Part shown: positions 1 through 6,722 of the stretch, in pieces
How the letters are laid out: every line of letters starts with the position of its first letter
How positions within the stretch are numbered: position 1 is the first letter of the stretch
NCBI GenBank assembly: GCA_031254255.1
Contig: JAIRUT010000029.1
Location: 1 to 7,645, forward strand
From: Coriobacteriales bacterium
GTDB taxonomy: Bacteria > Actinomycetota > Coriobacteriia > Coriobacteriales > UBA8131
DNA length: 7,645 nucleotides
Direction of reading: 5' to 3'
Position numbers and translations under genes: made by a program
The notes under the pieces: generated by a model
The model's input: only the letters and a program-made list of their open reading frames with translations
What the model was told of the DNA's origin: nothing
The model's database searches: none

Positions 1-136
1 CTACACCAAGTACTTTGGTTGATGCGCCGTCGAAATCAGCAAATGCCTGCTCTATTGAGGAAAACACTAGAACTGCTGCAACGGACACAGCAACAACAAT
101 AACCAGCAGGAACTTCCTCTTAGTTATTAATTCCAA
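1..136 (-). CDS. N-terminus of a secreted protein, cut by the window edge
   Basis: Only the first 45 codons are inside the window. The start is a TTG at 134-136. It is preceded at 8 nt by GGAG (complement of 145-148), and no better-placed ATG exists in this frame. Residues 6-8 are basic (KRK) and are followed by a hydrophobic core at about 9-25. A signal-peptidase I type site, AFA before D34, comes next, so the product is probably exported by the Sec pathway and released or retained outside the membrane. The mature part begins DFDGAS and is too short to assign to any family. It lies downstream of the terminator closing the cluster to its right, so it should have its own promoter, but no convincing -35/-10 pair was found upstream. 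The signal peptide is well supported; the function is unknown. Confidence 0.72.
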   Translation of the reverse strand, partial: MELITKRKFLLVIVVAVSVAAVLVFSSIEQAFADFDGASTKVLGV

Positions 137-345
137 TTGTAGCTCTCCATAACGCGTCGCCGACAAATATTACCCTGAACTCATCTGGCAGCGGTCGCAA
201 CTTCATCCACTTATCAAATGCCCGAACCCCCGTTGATCCCTTTTTGATAACCAAGGTGTGCCACCTTCGTTGATAAAACAAAACCACTTACGTGGTTCTT
301 ATTATTTTACCTTTTTCCGCTCCAACTGGCAAGGGCGGGAGAATG
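137..345. other. Intergenic region with two hairpins, no gene seen
   Basis: This gap separates the secreted-protein gene from the stop of the PspC-domain gene. It contains the terminator at 275-297. It also has a second small hairpin, AAGGTG-TGC-CACCTT at 253-267, extendable by AAC/GTT across one C-C mismatch. The second hairpin has no U-run on the minus-strand side (GGTTATC follows), so it is not called a terminator. No open frame with a ribosome binding site was found on either strand. Confidence 0.5.
275..297 (-). terminator. Rho-independent terminator of the long minus-strand cluster
   Basis: On the minus strand AACCAC-GTAA-GTGGTT (282-297) forms a 6-bp stem with a 4-nt loop, extendable by a G-U and an A-U pair. 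It is followed by TTTTGTTTT (complement of 275-282). It lies about 50 bp after the stop of the PspC-domain gene, where the run of tightly packed genes ends. The plus-strand side has a weaker tail (CTTATTATTTT), so some bidirectional activity is possible. Confidence 0.8.
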
Positions 346-1146
346 TCAAAAGCCAATGAGGCTACCGACCCCGAAGATGTCACCAATTACCAAGCTGCCC
401 AAAATGATTGCCAGAGACAGGAGGAGGCTGGCAGCCAGCTTCAGGATATCCTTGCGCAAAACGCCTCCCATGATGACCATCCCTGCCGCGATCACTGCAA
501 CCGGCCAGAGGGTCATCATTATTATTATCAGCCCATGATCAGGAAACCATCCAAGCTGCCAAAATTGCAAGGCAGCGCCAATGCAAGCTAGCAGGATACC
601 ATTGCCAGCGCGCGAAACCCTCCAACCCCGATAGCTTGGGGTGCAAAGCGTCATGATTCCCATCAAAACTACTGCAAGCGGCCAATAATTCCAGAACTGC
701 CAGTTGACAAAGGTTCCCAGCAAGGCGCATATTCCGATCAGCACGAGCATCAAGCCGAATGTGAAAGCAGCGGAAAACCCCCGCCTCTTCCAGTTGAAAT
801 GCTTTCTCAGCTCCTCTTGTGCCAACAGATCAACTGCATCAAAGGCTTGTGAGTTCGAGCTGACATAGGCAGCGCCGGGAGCCTGCTGCCTATCATCAAT
901 CTTAGGAATCTCGGAACTGGAGGATGGCTTGACATCAATCAGCCTGTTGGTAATATCTGGTTGTTTTGGAATGATGAATATCATGGCTATATAAACAATG
1001 GTTAAAAATCCAAATGTCAACATCAATAGCACAACCGCAATTATCCGAATTATTGAGGCATCAACGGCAAAATTGTCAGCCAACCCGGAGCATACGCCTG
1101 CTATCATAGCATCATCTGAACGATATAGTTTATTTTTTGATGCCAT
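346..1146 (-). CDS. PspC-domain multi-pass membrane protein
   Basis: The protein has 266 residues. Residues 4-62 match the PspC domain: a basic start (KNKLYRS), the signature DAMIAGVCSGLADNF, and a hydrophobic helix at about 32-60 ending IIPKQ. A polar linker follows (about 63-120, with an SSSSE stretch). After it come about five further hydrophobic segments at 125-145, 150-170, 181-200, 204-228 and 233-256. Such proteins are envelope-stress or membrane-sensing components; in Gram-positives PspC is often joined to LiaF-like or sensor-kinase membrane regions. No kinase or regulator gene adjoins it here, so the partner is unknown. The start is an ATG preceded by a weak AGGGG at 4-5 nt. It is the last gene of the cluster, 81 bp after the CNNM/CBS gene, and is followed by a terminator. 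The domain call is firm; the role is inferred. Confidence 0.85.
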   Translation of the reverse strand: MASKNKLYRSDDAMIAGVCSGLADNFAVDASIIRIIAVVLLMLTFGFLTIVYIAMIFIIPKQPDITNRLIDVKPSSSSEIPKIDDRQQAPGAAYVSSNSQAFDAVDLLAQEELRKHFNWKRRGFSAAFTFGLMLVLIGICALLGTFVNWQFWNYWPLAVVLMGIMTLCTPSYRGWRVSRAGNGILLACIGAALQFWQLGWFPDHGLIIIMMTLWPVAVIAAGMVIMGGVLRKDILKLAASLLLSLAIILGSLVIGDIFGVGSLIGF

Positions 1147-1184
1147 TTAACCCCTAATGCTTTAAGGATACTTTCCGGATTACT

Positions 1185-1230
1185 TGATCGTTTGATCGTC
1201 TGGCTTTTGGCGCCAAATGTCAAACGATCA
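1185..1230 (-). repeat. Hairpin overlapping the stop codon of the CNNM/CBS gene
   Basis: An 11-bp perfect inverted repeat, TGATCGTTTGA at 1185-1195 and TCAAACGATCA at 1220-1230, encloses a 24-nt loop. The loop contains the 12-bp palindrome TTTGGCGCCAAA (1206-1217). On the minus strand the stem starts at the TGA stop codon (1228-1230) of the upstream gene and ends about 40 nt before the PspC-domain start. There is no U-run after it, so it is more likely an mRNA stability or processing element, or an operator, than a terminator. Confidence 0.55.
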
Positions 1231-2565
1231 GCTACCTTCGCCTTCCGCATCCGGAATCCGATAATTTGGATCGCGGGTTACACGTACCATCGATATGCGC
1301 TTGCGGCGCATGGACTGGACCTTGAAGGTATAGCCGTCCAGCTCAAGTTGGTCCCCGATCTCTGGCAAATGATCCAAGGTGTCCAACAGCCAGCCGGCGA
1401 CTGTCTCGTAATCGTCGCCTTCCTTCACCGGAAATCCCAGCTCAATGGCATCATCGGTCGGAAACCGTCCATCAATCAACCACTCGTTCTCGGAAATCTG
1501 GGTCTGGAACTTATTGTCCGGATCGTACTCGTCGGATATCTCACCAACGATCTCCTCGACAATGTCTTCAATACTAATTATGCCTGCTGTTCCACCGTAT
1601 TCGTCAACTACGATGGCAATTTGTTGATGTGAGGTTTGCATTTCCCCCAACAACGGGAGGATGTTTTTGGTCTCCGGAATGAACATCGGCTCCCGCATGT
1701 ATTGGACCGCGGGATCGTTGATGCGCTCGTCAGTCAGCGGAGCCAGCAGATCTTTGAGCATGACGATGCCGATGATCCTGTCCGGACTTTGCTGAAACAC
1801 CGGAACCCGGGAATGGCCAGTACCGCGCATTCTGTTCAGGGTCTGACCCACCGTGGCATCGTCTTCGATGGCAATCATGTCCACGCGGGGAACCATCACC
1901 TCCCGGACCACCGTATCACCTAAGTCGAAGATCTCGTGGATCATCCGCTTTTCTTCATCCAGAAGGCTGTCCTGTTCGGCCACAAAAAACTTGATGTCGT
2001 CCTCGCTCACACTCTGACGGTCATCGGCACTACGGATTCCGAATATTTTAGCAACTGTATTCGTTGATGAGGAAAGCAGGAAAACCAGCGGTCTGGCCAG
2101 ATATTCGAGAAAGCGAATCGGGGCAACCACCCGCATCGCGTACTTCTCGGCATTGGAAAGCGCCATCCTCTTCGGCACCAACTCGCCAATTACCAGGCTG
2201 AAGTAACTGATCAGCAGGGTTATCAGGACAAGTGCCAGAGGGCCGGCGATCGTTGAGAGCCAAGCCACCCCAAAGCTGCGCAGCCAAGTGACGATCGGAC
2301 CCGTGAAGCTCGTAGCGGCCACCGCCGAAGCGCCAAAAGAGAGCAGCGTGATGGCCACCTGGATCGTGGCCAGGAGACGATCGGTGTCGGTCGTCATGTC
2401 GAGGACCTTTTGGGCCCGCCTGGCCTCTTCAGCATTAGCCGGTTCGTCAATCTTGTGCTGCAAAACGGAGCGTCTGACATTGATCAGAGCCATTTCAGAC
2501 ATTGAGAAATAGCCATTGAAGAGTATCAGAAGAACGATGATCAGTATGCCAAAGAGGAAGCTCAT
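1228..2565 (-). CDS. CNNM/CBS-domain membrane protein (HlyC/CorC family, DUF21)
   Basis: The protein has 445 residues. The N-terminal CNNM/DUF21 domain (about 1-190) has hydrophobic helices near 3-20, 65-85, 100-128 and 145-165, and carries the family motif GELVPKRMAL at 127-136. Two CBS repeats follow: about 222-282, starting MVPRVDMIAIE, and 288-345, with DEYGGTAGIISIEDI at 321-335. A C-terminal CorC/HlyC domain spans about 352-430 and ends in an acidic tail. The family is linked to magnesium or cobalt efflux and homeostasis; the old hemolysin name is not informative. I chose the ATG at 2563-2565, preceded at 5 nt by GAGG, because the reading frame extends 48 codons further up but there overlaps the end of nnrD and is not membrane-like. 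It begins 7 bp after the nnrD stop, so it is probably co-transcribed with nnrD. The exact ion substrate cannot be read from the sequence. Confidence 0.92.
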   Translation of the reverse strand: MSFLFGILIIVLLILFNGYFSMSEMALINVRRSVLQHKIDEPANAEEARRAQKVLDMTTDTDRLLATIQVAITLLSFGASAVAATSFTGPIVTWLRSFGVAWLSTIAGPLALVLITLLISYFSLVIGELVPKRMALSNAEKYAMRVVAPIRFLEYLARPLVFLLSSSTNTVAKIFGIRSADDRQSVSEDDIKFFVAEQDSLLDEEKRMIHEIFDLGDTVVREVMVPRVDMIAIEDDATVGQTLNRMRGTGHSRVPVFQQSPDRIIGIVMLKDLLAPLTDERINDPAVQYMREPMFIPETKNILPLLGEMQTSHQQIAIVVDEYGGTAGIISIEDIVEEIVGEISDEYDPDNKFQTQISENEWLIDGRFPTDDAIELGFPVKEGDDYETVAGWLLDTLDHLPEIGDQLELDGYTFKVQSMRRKRISMVRVTRDPNYRIPDAEGEGS

Positions 2566-2572
2566 AGAATCC

Positions 2573-3469
2573 TCAGATGCCCTCGACTCTACGCATAATT
2601 TCTGGTATACATTCGATGATATCACGAGCGACCATGCTGCGGCGCGAAGTCTGTTGCTCAGCCAAGCGCCCTGAACGTCCGTGTATTTCCACGCCCAGGC
2701 GGGCGGCATCCTCGGTAGGGGCGCCTTGAGCGATCAGTGCGGCGATGATTCCGGTCAGCACGTCTCCGCTCCCGGCCTTCGCCATGCCTACGGTTCCTGA
2801 GTTGCTGGCCCAGTCTTTGGAGGCTGCGCTGATCACAGTCTCGGGGCCTTTGGAGACAACTGTCACCTTCAGTTTTTGGGCCAACTGGCTGGCGTTGGCC
2901 GCTCCCGTTGCCTTTAGCAGAGTCGCCAATTCGCCGGCGTGAGGGGTCAGGATTATTGTCCACCAGGCCTCGGGGTCGGGACGCAGAGGGGTGGGCTTGG
3001 AGGCTGCTGAGGAATCCGCAGCGGTTTGATCGCTCAATAGCTGAGAGAGCAGGAAGAGGCCACTGGCATCGATGACCAGGGGCAAGTTGTTGGCGCTGAG
3101 GAGGTCTTTCAGCAGTTGCCTGTTGTTCGGATGCGCTGACAAACCGGGGCCATAGGCTACGGCATCGAGATGCTTCAACTGGGCCTGGAACTGATCCAGC
3201 GCTTTTGGGGCAAAGGCATCTTCATGCTCTTCGTCTGAGGCAGTAATTATCGGAACTGTCAGGAGATGGGCTTGGGCGGACTTTTCGATGCTTGGAGGTA
3301 CGGCCAAGCTGACATATCCGGCACCGGTGCGCTCCGCTGCCAGGGCTGTCATCACCGGTGCGCCGAAGTAGCGTCTCGACCCTCCGACCACCAGTAGGCT
3401 TCCGCGTTGATACTTGTGGGCATCTTCAGGGATCGGAGGAAGCAGGTCGAGCAGCTCTTTGTCCGTCAT
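2573..3469 (-). CDS. nnrD: ADP/ATP-dependent NAD(P)H-hydrate dehydratase
   Basis: The 298-residue enzyme dehydrates the S form of NADHX and NADPHX, restoring damaged cofactors at the cost of ADP or ATP. It has the ribokinase-like carbohydrate-kinase fold expected for the family. Landmarks are LLVVGGS at 25-31, GAGYVSLAVP at 49-58, YGPGL at 106-110, VIDASGL at 132-138, LTPHAGE at 174-180, KGPETVI at 207-213, and KAGSGDVLTG at 231-240 with the catalytic Asp at 236. The N-terminal epimerase (NnrE) domain found in fused versions is absent, so this is the stand-alone dehydratase; no epimerase gene is in the window. An Ala/Ser/Pro-rich insert at about 148-166 interrupts the region between VIDASGL and LTPHAGE. 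The start ATG overlaps the acpS stop (ATGA), with a weak AAGGAA 10 nt upstream, so translation is probably coupled to acpS. Confidence 0.92.
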   Translation of the reverse strand: MTDKELLDLLPPIPEDAHKYQRGSLLVVGGSRRYFGAPVMTALAAERTGAGYVSLAVPPSIEKSAQAHLLTVPIITASDEEHEDAFAPKALDQFQAQLKHLDAVAYGPGLSAHPNNRQLLKDLLSANNLPLVIDASGLFLLSQLLSDQTAADSSAASKPTPLRPDPEAWWTIILTPHAGELATLLKATGAANASQLAQKLKVTVVSKGPETVISAASKDWASNSGTVGMAKAGSGDVLTGIIAALIAQGAPTEDAARLGVEIHGRSGRLAEQQTSRRSMVARDIIECIPEIMRRVEGI

Positions 3470-4086
3470 CTTGAATCGGCTTCCTTGAGGTGCTCGTCCT
3501 TATCTGTTTCCAGCTGCTTGGGGTGCTCGTCATTATCTGTTTCCAGCTGCCTCAGGCGTTCGTCCATTCCGTCCAGCATACCTCTCATGTCCCGGAATTG
3601 ACGCAGCAGTTCCGCCTTGGGATCGTTTTGGTCCTTCTGCGGGGGACGATCCTGCTTTTTGATGGCCACGGCTGAAGCCACTGCCACCTGATGGGTGTAG
3701 GACAAGGAGAGCTGGATCTCGACTATCTCGAGCTCAGCGGCATGTTTTTCTGCAGCTCCGCTGAGTTTTGGGAAGGGGCGACCAAAGCGATCGTGGTCAA
3801 CCTCGACATCCGTCCAAGCCATCCCTGAAAACCCCGTTCCCAGGGCTTTGAGCACGGCCTCCTTGGCCGCGAAAAAGAGGGCGAAATGAGTGATAGGTCT
3901 GGATTTGGACTCGGCGTAACTGATTTCCGCTGCGCTGAAGAGCTTTTCTTTCATGCTGGCCACGCGTGTGAAGGCTCGCTCCATGCGGTCGATCTCAATG
4001 ATGTCCACCCCAAGGCCGGCCTGTGGTTGCAGGTCAACTTGGATTCCCTCAACCGGCGGCTCCGCGGTCGACATCATGGTTATCAC
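3466..4086 (-). CDS. acpS: Holo-[acyl-carrier-protein] synthase with extra N- and C-terminal segments
   Basis: AcpS transfers 4'-phosphopantetheine from CoA to a serine of acyl carrier protein, activating it for fatty-acid synthesis. The core domain is at about 24-143. GLGVDIIEIDRM contains the metal-binding Asp at 28, and FAAKEAVLKALGTG at 72-85 contains the conserved Glu at 76. SLSYTHQVAVASAVA closes the domain; the usual SLSHT reads SLSYTH here. The family is usually about 120 residues; this protein has 206. About 25 residues precede the core, and a charged, probably helical tail of 63 residues follows, ending in two copies of an 11-residue unit. The start chosen is GTG at 4084-4086, whose GTGA overlaps the glmM stop. 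GGAG lies only 4 nt upstream, and ATGs at 4072-4077 are alternatives with a poor (13 nt) spacing. Function is sure; the exact start is not. Confidence 0.9.
   Translation of the reverse strand: MITMMSTAEPPVEGIQVDLQPQAGLGVDIIEIDRMERAFTRVASMKEKLFSAAEISYAESKSRPITHFALFFAAKEAVLKALGTGFSGMAWTDVEVDHDRFGRPFPKLSGAAEKHAAELEIVEIQLSLSYTHQVAVASAVAIKKQDRPPQKDQNDPKAELLRQFRDMRGMLDGMDERLRQLETDNDEHPKQLETDKDEHLKEADSR
3489..3550 (-). repeat. 33-bp tandem duplication in the acpS tail
   Basis: Segments 3489-3517 and 3522-3550 match over 29 nt with one mismatch, at a period of 33 bp. The unit encodes 11 residues, seen as QLETDNDEHPK followed by QLETDKDEHLK at residues 180-201 of AcpS. The period keeps the frame, so copy number could change without breaking the gene. 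Confidence 0.85.
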
Positions 4087-5531
4087 TCAGCTCCATCTAA
4101 CTTTTTGACAACTTCAACGAGGCCTTCGGCAATCTCTTGAGCCGTGGCCTCGCTGGATGCCTCGACCATCACGCGAAACAGCGGCTCAGTGCCCGAGGCC
4201 CGAAGCAGGATGCGGCCCTGATCTCCGAGCTTTTGCTGAGCTGCCTCCATGGCAGCCTGCAGCTCGGGATTGTTGGTGACCGCGTCCTTGTCACTGACCC
4301 GGACATTCAGCAGGACCTGCGGGTATCTCTGCATGACTTGGGAGAGTTCTGTCAGCGAGCGGCCACTTTGCCTTACGGCTTTGAGCAGGCAAAGGGCGGT
4401 GACCAAGCCGTCGCCAGTGGTGTTATAGTCCAAGAAGATCGTATGCCCGGATGGCTCGCCTCCGATAATGTAGCCACCGTCGCACATGGCAGCCAGGACC
4501 TTGCTGTCGCCGACATCGGTTTGAATCAGTTGGATGCCCTGCTCGGCGGCCGCCTTGACAAGCCCGAAGTTGGACATCACCGTCACGACCATCGTGTCCT
4601 TGGCCAGTTTGCCTTGCTTTTTCAAATCCAAGGCGCATATAAGTTCGATCAGATCGCCATCGACATAGTTGCCTTCTGCGTCCACGGCCAAGACTCGGTC
4701 GGCGTCACCGTCGTGCGAGAAGCCGATGTCGGCACCAGTCTCCAGCACGAGGCCGCGCAATACTTCGAGGTTCGTGGATCCGCAACCGACATTGATGTCC
4801 ATGCCGTTGTAGTCCGTATTGATTGCACAGACCTCGGCTCCGAGGCGACGCATGGTCTCCGGGGAAGTGATGCCGGCCGCGCCGTGTGCGCAGTCCAAAG
4901 CTACGCGACAGCCGGACAGATCCAAGCCTTCAGCGCTCAAGGTATCCACAATCTGTTGGATGTAGAGTTCTGCGGAGTTGTCCAGGAGTTGCAGGCGCGA
5001 CTGGGCTGCTTCGTCGAGCGCCGATATGGTCGGGGTGGCTTGGGTGGCGGCGGCTTGGGTGGCGGCGGCCTGGGTGGCGGCGGCCTCAGGCTGCTGGCCA
5101 TCGCGCTGCTGGCTGGAGTGCCCGGTAGTTCCAGCTCCTTCGGCCAGCCTGACGAGTGCCGCCTCAAAGCGATCCTCAAGCTCTGCCGAAAGCTTCATTC
5201 CACCGGAATCAAAGAACTTGATGCCGTTGTATTCAGGGGGATTATGCGAGGCGGAAATCATCACTCCGCCGTCTGCCTGCATCTTGCGAGTCAGCATGGC
5301 CACTGCGGGTGTTGGTATCACACCGGCATCAATCGCCGATCCGCCTGCGGAAAGCACGCCGCTGATCAGGGCATTCGCCAAATCCGAACCACTGGCCCGC
5401 GTATCCCGGGCAACGATGATTCGCTTCCCAAGGCTTTGAACCGCCTCCACTCCGAGAGCTTCCGCCATCTGCAGAGTAAGCTCGCTACCAACCAGACCCC
5501 TGACTCCATCAGTTCCGAAATACCTTGCCAT
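4083..5531 (-). CDS. glmM: Phosphoglucosamine mutase with an AAATQ-repeat insert
   Basis: GlmM interconverts glucosamine-6-phosphate and glucosamine-1-phosphate, the step feeding UDP-GlcNAc for peptidoglycan. All phosphohexomutase signatures are present: YFGTDGVRG at 4-12; the phosphoserine loop ISASHNP at 92-98, with the active serine probably S95; the metal loop DGDADR at 274-279; the substrate loop GEPSGH at 358-363; and the phosphate-binding RASGTEP at 444-450. It has 482 residues, whereas the family is usually about 445-450. The excess is a Gln/Ala/Thr-rich insert at about 131-172, between domain 1 elements, with three AAATQ units. The start is the ATG at 5529-5531, preceded at 6 nt by AAGGAG; the frame continues 11 codons upstream into a hairpin, which I treat as non-coding. 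It overlaps acpS by 4 nt. The usual partners glmS and glmU are not in the window. Confidence 0.95.
   Translation of the reverse strand: MARYFGTDGVRGLVGSELTLQMAEALGVEAVQSLGKRIIVARDTRASGSDLANALISGVLSAGGSAIDAGVIPTPAVAMLTRKMQADGGVMISASHNPPEYNGIKFFDSGGMKLSAELEDRFEAALVRLAEGAGTTGHSSQQRDGQQPEAAATQAAATQAAATQATPTISALDEAAQSRLQLLDNSAELYIQQIVDTLSAEGLDLSGCRVALDCAHGAAGITSPETMRRLGAEVCAINTDYNGMDINVGCGSTNLEVLRGLVLETGADIGFSHDGDADRVLAVDAEGNYVDGDLIELICALDLKKQGKLAKDTMVVTVMSNFGLVKAAAEQGIQLIQTDVGDSKVLAAMCDGGYIIGGEPSGHTIFLDYNTTGDGLVTALCLLKAVRQSGRSLTELSQVMQRYPQVLLNVRVSDKDAVTNNPELQAAMEAAQQKLGDQGRILLRASGTEPLFRVMVEASSEATAQEIAEGLVEVVKKLDGAE
5039..5083 (-). repeat. Three 15-bp tandem repeats inside glmM
   Basis: Units 5039-5053, 5054-5068 and 5069-5083 are identical except for one T/C change. 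Read on the minus strand they encode the pentapeptide repeat AAATQ at about residues 150-165. The 15-bp period keeps frame, so gain or loss of units would only change the length of the surface insert. Confidence 0.9.
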
Positions 5532-5537
5532 TTGAAA

Positions 5538-5543
5538 CTCCTT
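5538..5543 (-). promoter_or_regulatory. Ribosome binding site that fixes the glmM start
   Basis: AAGGAG on the minus strand lies 6 nt before the ATG at 5529-5531. It selects MARYFGTDG as the N-terminus, matching the family, rather than the upstream ATG at 5562-5564, which sits in the hairpin. Confidence 0.75.
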
Positions 5544-5548
5544 ATAAC

Positions 5549-5580
5549 AATCAGAGCCCATCATTTAATGGGCTCTGATT
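5549..5580 (-). repeat. Perfect 13-bp hairpin upstream of glmM
   Basis: AATCAGAGCCCAT at 5549-5561 and ATGGGCTCTGATT at 5568-5580 form a 13-bp perfect stem with a 6-nt loop, ending 5 bp before the glmM ribosome binding site. The U-run after it is poor (GTTATAAGG), so strong intrinsic termination is doubtful. It could be an attenuator between rpsI and glmM, a 5' stem on the glmM message, or a repressor operator. One edge overlaps a TATAAT box. Confidence 0.75.
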
Positions 5581-5583
5581 ATA
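5578..5583 (-). promoter_or_regulatory. Possible -10 box of an internal glmM promoter
   Basis: TATAAT on the minus strand matches the -10 consensus exactly and lies 46 bp before the glmM start. No good -35 is seen at 16-18 bp. If used, transcription would begin inside the hairpin at 5549-5580, giving a message whose first bases are a stem-loop. Confidence 0.35.
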
Positions 5584-5660
5584 AATCATAGAATGCAAAC
5601 TTCTGGGAATAACCCGAACAGCCACGCAAAAACCCGAATACGATATGTAAACGCCGGATA

Positions 5661-6062
5661 TTAGCGCTTCGAGAACTGCGGACGCTTGCGGGCCTTTTTC
5701 AGGCCGTACTTCTTGCGCTCGACCATTCTGGGGTCGCGGGTCAGATAACCGACCTTCTTCAGTTCACCGCGATAGTCGCCAGCCTCCAGAAGGGCGCGGG
5801 CAATACCGTGACGCAGGGCACCGGCCTGACCGGAGACGCCACCGCCGTTGGCGGTAGCCACGACATCGAAATGATCGACAGTGCCAGTGACCTTGAAGGG
5901 GGTCAGAGCGTAATCCAAAAGGGCATCGCGGCCAAAATACTCCCGGCCATCACGCCCATTGACTGTTACCTTGCCGCTACCCGGCATGATCCGCACGCGC
6001 ATCACAGCGTTCTTGCGCCGACCTGTGCCGCAGTAAACAGCATCATTCTTACCATCAACCAT
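5661..6062 (-). CDS. rpsI: Small ribosomal subunit protein S9 (uS9)
   Basis: The 133-residue protein sits on the head of the 30S subunit; its C-terminal tail reaches the P-site tRNA. Family signatures are complete: [15 protein letters not shown] at about 10-24, the Gly-rich [38 protein letters not shown], and the conserved end PQFSKR. Length is normal for the family. The ATG at 6060-6062 follows the rplM stop by 3 bp, and GGAGG lies 8 nt upstream inside the end of rplM, as expected for a co-transcribed L13-S9 pair. The basic tail is intact and the gene shows no oddity. Confidence 0.98.
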   Translation of the reverse strand: MVDGKNDAVYCGTGRRKNAVMRVRIMPGSGKVTVNGRDGREYFGRDALLDYALTPFKVTGTVDHFDVVATANGGGVSGQAGALRHGIARALLEAGDYRGELKKVGYLTRDPRMVERKKYGLKKARKRPQFSKR

Positions 6063-6065
6063 AGC

Positions 6066-6500
6066 TTATGCCTCCAGCTTGATCTCACGAGGTTGCTGCG
6101 CCATGTGCGGATGCTCAGGACCAGCGTAAACCTTCAGTTTCTTGCCCCTTGAACGACCGAGGGTATTCTTGGGCAACATACCACGTACGGCACGCTCGAT
6201 GACACGCTCCGGGTGCTTGGCCATAGCCTGCTCAAAAGTCTCAGACTTCAGCCCACCGGGATAACCGCTGTGGCGGTAATAAACCTTGTCGGTGGCCTTG
6301 GCACCGGTGACCTTGATCTTCTCCGCATTGACGATGATCACGAAATCACCGGTATCGACATGCGGCGTATATTGGGGCTTCAGTTTGCCCTTTAGAATCT
6401 GGGCAGCCAGTGAGGCAACGCGGCCAAGCACTTGGTCGCTCGCGTCGATCACCACCCAGTCCCGTTTTACATCGCCTTTTTTGGCGTAATAAGTGCTCAC
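6066..6500 (-). CDS. rplM: Large ribosomal subunit protein L13 (uL13)
   Basis: The 144-residue protein is an early-assembly component of the 50S subunit. It starts [20 protein letters not shown] and contains QVLGRVAS, the [18 protein letters not shown] block, [24 protein letters not shown] and the end HPHMAQQP, all typical. The frame stays open to an ATG at 6533, but I chose the GTG at 6498-6500. It has GGAGG at 8 nt, gives the usual N-terminus, and the 11 extra residues would fall in a leader hairpin. It is the first gene of the cluster, driven by the promoter at 6649-6677 and paired with rpsI. Confidence 0.97.
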   Translation of the reverse strand: MSTYYAKKGDVKRDWVVIDASDQVLGRVASLAAQILKGKLKPQYTPHVDTGDFVIIVNAEKIKVTGAKATDKVYYRHSGYPGGLKSETFEQAMAKHPERVIERAVRGMLPKNTLGRSRGKKLKVYAGPEHPHMAQQPREIKLEA

Positions 6501-6642
6501 GAAAAATTCCTCCGTTTTGCTTGTAAGAGGCACACCTCTCTGGCCTACCCTGCCTGGACGCAGGGCCGAGGGATGATTCGACGCATCGTATGCGCCTGCC
6601 TCAACGTTCTCTTCAAAGTTTCACGGGGCTTCGAAAATGAAC
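6501..6642 (-). promoter_or_regulatory. Structured 5' leader of the rplM-rpsI message
   Basis: From the predicted start of transcription near 6642, about 140 nt precede the rplM GTG. Three local hairpins are visible: CGCAT-CGT-ATGCG (6582-6594), CCCTGC-CTGGAC-GCAGGG (6548-6565, extendable by GG/CC), and AGAGG-CACA-CCTCT (6526-6539), the last lying 13 nt before the Shine-Dalgarno (6509-6513). Ribosomal-protein leaders, including L13 leaders, often bind one of their own products to repress translation. That role here is inference, and I cannot say it belongs to a known leader family. Confidence 0.5.
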
Positions 6643-6648
6643 CCTAAA

Positions 6649-6677
6649 ATTGTACGGAAGTGCAGCGTAGTTGTCAA
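6649..6677 (-). promoter_or_regulatory. Strong promoter of the rplM-rpsI cluster
   Basis: On the minus strand TTGACA (6672-6677) and TACAAT (6649-6654) are separated by exactly 17 bp. This is a full-consensus -35 and a five-of-six -10 for the housekeeping sigma factor. Transcription should start near 6642. Confidence 0.88.
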
Positions 6678-6722
6678 ATTTGCGAATGGTTACGTTGGTT
6701 GGAGGGGGTAAGGAGTGAGTCA

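Noticed and set aside
253..267. AAGGTG-TGC-CACCTT hairpin as a second terminator
   Set aside because: No U-run on either useful side; the hairpin at 282-297 with TTTTGTTTT explains termination.
2566..2709. Longer start for the CNNM/CBS protein (48 extra residues)
   Set aside because: It overlaps the end of nnrD, lacks a ribosome binding site and reads as non-membrane sequence, while ATG 2565 has GAGG at 5 nt and begins a membrane helix.
4137..5591. 484-codon open frame on the plus strand opposite glmM
   Set aside because: It is a mirror of the glmM codon pattern, has no ribosome binding site, is rich in unlikely composition, and glmM has every family motif on the other strand.
6710..6717. 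Plus-strand AAGGAGTG matching the peptide gene's Shine-Dalgarno, possibly a second reading frame or repeat arm
   Set aside because: The TTG 8 nt downstream opens only eight codons, and the position does not fit the symmetry of the other inverted repeats; probably chance.
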